Source: Nymphaea colorata (Eukaryota; Streptophyta; Magnoliopsida; Nymphaeales; Nymphaeaceae). From it: a stretch of DNA of 64,000 nt. Both the position numbers and the translations under genes were made by a program. Below, one piece after another: positions 62,096 to 64,000 of the stretch (within the stretch, counting starts at the first letter, position 1; every line of letters begins with the position of its first letter). The stretch spans positions 22,598,742 through 22,662,741 of the forward strand of contig NC_045141.1 in assembly GCF_008831285.2 (NCBI RefSeq), given 5' to 3'. The notes under the pieces are model-generated. The model worked only from the letters and a program-made list of their open reading frames with translations. It had not been told where the DNA came from and did no database searches.

Positions 62096-62875
62096 TGACG
62101 GCCGCGTTTGTCGAGGGGGAACTGCTGCGAGGTAACAAAATTTCATATTTGGGCTAGAGGTGGAGAAACATGTAGGTTTTGTTTGCACAGACTATTATTC
62201 ATGGTCTCTCAAAATTTCTTTATTTGCATATTAACATGTTTTATTATTTGCCCATTTATGTATAGTGGTGCCGTTGAAAGTTCCAACATTTTTTGAATTA
62301 GTGCCCTTTGATCCAACGTTTCTGCCTCCATTTGAGCATATGAATGATGTATATGGCCTTTGGGGTGGAACCAAGGTGGGGTCTGCATGAGCTCTGACTT
62401 CAACTCAATTTGTTTTTAAATTTACATGTAAATTTAAAAAAAATTCACTTGTTTTATATAAAAAGTTTGAAAAATGATATTTCGTCCCTAATCAAAATTT
62501 TAAAACTTTAATTCATCCCCCCTTTATATTTTTTTTTGGTTTTGTTGAATGATTGGCGTAATAAAAAAAATGAGTAGTTGTATCCTTCCACATCCCATTA
62601 AATGGTTTGGGTTCATTTAATGTGATTTATTTGTATTTTGTCATTTGTGAAAAGGCAATTCGTGTGGATTTTATGGCGTTTTGTCATTTATGTAAGGGAA
62701 GTTACTAGTGAGCAACGACGTAGACTTGTGAGGCTTGATTTTAACGAGTCTGACTAAATCAGATACGGCTAATCTCCGTTCAAATTTAGGGTCCGGAATT
62801 CTTAAATTGAAAGGGAATAGAAGCAGTGGCTATTTACACATAAATATTTCATTACTTTTTATATGAGTTCTCTTT

Positions 62876-63040
62876 AAGGGCCATTTGGTAGTAATGATAT
62901 TTTGTGAACGTTTCATAAATCAACTTCAAACATTGGGGTTGATTTATGGAACACGAAAACAAGTGTTATGTGAATCCACCTCAATATGCGTTGCAGATTC
63001 ATGAGACACTCAGAGTGCACTCTTGACGCCAAACGACCCC
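62876..63040. mobile_element. Small MITE (165 bp)
   Basis: The left end AAGGGCCATTTGGTAGTAAT and the right end on the other strand, GGGGTCGTTTGGCGTCAAG, form imperfect inverted repeats; a TTTATGAAAC/ATAAATCAAC palindrome lies inside. The end type is shared with 24170-24310. No coding sequence. Confidence 0.55.
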
Positions 63041-64000
63041 ATAAAATTTAAAATTTAAAGTAACTGTATCCCTCATTCAAAATTTTTTGGCTCCGTCGTG
63101 CAGCAGAACTGAGATAAGATTCAAGATTTACATGTAGTATGATATCCATGTTGGTTTCCCAAACCTGAACTAAACTTGGATCCATAATAACATATAAAAC
63201 CTAGGTCTAATAAATAAAAGGATCCTATTTCCATAACTGAATATTGCTTCACGTGCATGCATGCATGCATGCATGTTATGTGTGTGATGCTCATCACTCA
63301 TGCATGTCTATGGATGAGAAAGACTTCAAGCTTTTCATTTCTTGCTTTTTGTGCCCTAGACTCATAACTCCTAATTATAAAAAGGGAGACTCTAGTACAC
63401 CAAAAGTTTGTGTTGTCAAGGCAGTGATAGTTAATGCTTCTTGGTTTTGCCCAAACCAAAATATCAGATTTGGAAATCTCTGGGAACCAAAGGGAAAGAG
63501 GACAGTATACAAGTATTTTTGGGATCTTGTGAGTACCCACTAGATAATAACAAAGAAAAGCCACCTTCCCTGAGTTCTACAAAAACTAATTAAATACTTT
63601 TTAAAAAAGGCTTATCTTGCTTGGAAAGGAGGAGTACCAAAGCATATGCCAAGTCTTTTTCTTTTTCTTGAAAGGGGAAACTTCTTATTAACATCTACTC
63701 ATGTTGTTAAGGGCACTGTGCCATTAAATATCTCAAAGCTGTGTTTTTGTTGAGGGTGAAGAAGTAAAATTGGGGTTTAAAGTACCATTTTGAAGATTTT
63801 TAAAAGATGTTGGCACAATTATTGAGGTGCACAGGACAGATTTTAGGGTTTCATTGGGCTCAAGGTTTTCTTCGCATTCCGTACCATTTTTTTGGGAATA
63901 AAAAAATAAAAAAAATCAATATTGCGACAATTAATAACAGTTTGAATTTACGTTATTACATAAAACTGAAATTGGATATAATGTGTTTGTGAAAGGAAAA
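63041..64000. other. Intergenic to window end, no gene seen
   Basis: A (GCAT)n tract is at about 63256-63277. Frames on both strands at 63244-63564 overlap each other and show no domain; I do not call a gene. Confidence 0.45.

Overview
This window is nuclear DNA of a flowering plant. The evidence is spliced genes with GT-AG introns, plant-only families (TOPLESS, OVATE, FORKED/VAN3-binding, DRP1, plant SC35), AT-rich intergenic DNA full of TC/CA/TA microsatellites and small inverted-repeat elements, and a fragment of a chloroplast trnF gene inside an intron. The species cannot be fixed from the sequence alone.

Layout. 1-1.44 kb: a GC-rich stretch of broken coding-like sequence at the left edge, then an intronless OVATE-family gene (+, 844-1434). 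3.4-6.9 kb: a small coiled-coil protein gene (+, CDS 6175-6603) that seems to have a remote 5' UTR exon. 10.2-18 kb: a complete 15-exon dynamin-related GTPase of the DRP1C/1E type (+, 613 aa), whose introns hold most local repeats and the trnF fragment. 18.9-22.8 kb: a 6-exon FORKED/VAN3-binding-like gene (-, 384 aa). 23-36.5 kb: about 13 kb without a convincing gene, with small inverted-repeat elements and a degenerate tandem/duplicated block next to the following promoter. 36.7-40.6 kb: SC35 splicing factor (+, 265 aa, 8 coding exons). 44.7-45.7 kb: retrotransposon remnant with a tRNA-iMet primer-binding site. 45.85-54.53 kb: complete 25-coding-exon TOPLESS-related corepressor (-, 1132 aa) with a long 5' leader region, a TATA box near 56.34 kb and three evenly spaced G-boxes near 57.3 kb. 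57.4-64 kb: repeat-rich intergenic DNA.

Exon models for DRP1, FORKED-like, SC35 and TOPLESS were built by hand from protein-family resemblance plus splice signals. In every one the summed exon length is a multiple of three and the phases close. The genes are unrelated housekeeping or developmental loci (membrane scission, vesicle/auxin canalisation, splicing, transcriptional repression); nothing suggests that they act as one system. I found no convincing new multi-gene system. The best leads are the truncated plastid trnF insertion, the FORKED-like gene with two interchangeable first coding exons and no canonical N-terminus, the G-box triplet, the palindromic 34-bp array before SC35, and a small inverted-repeat family that repeatedly abuts microsatellites.
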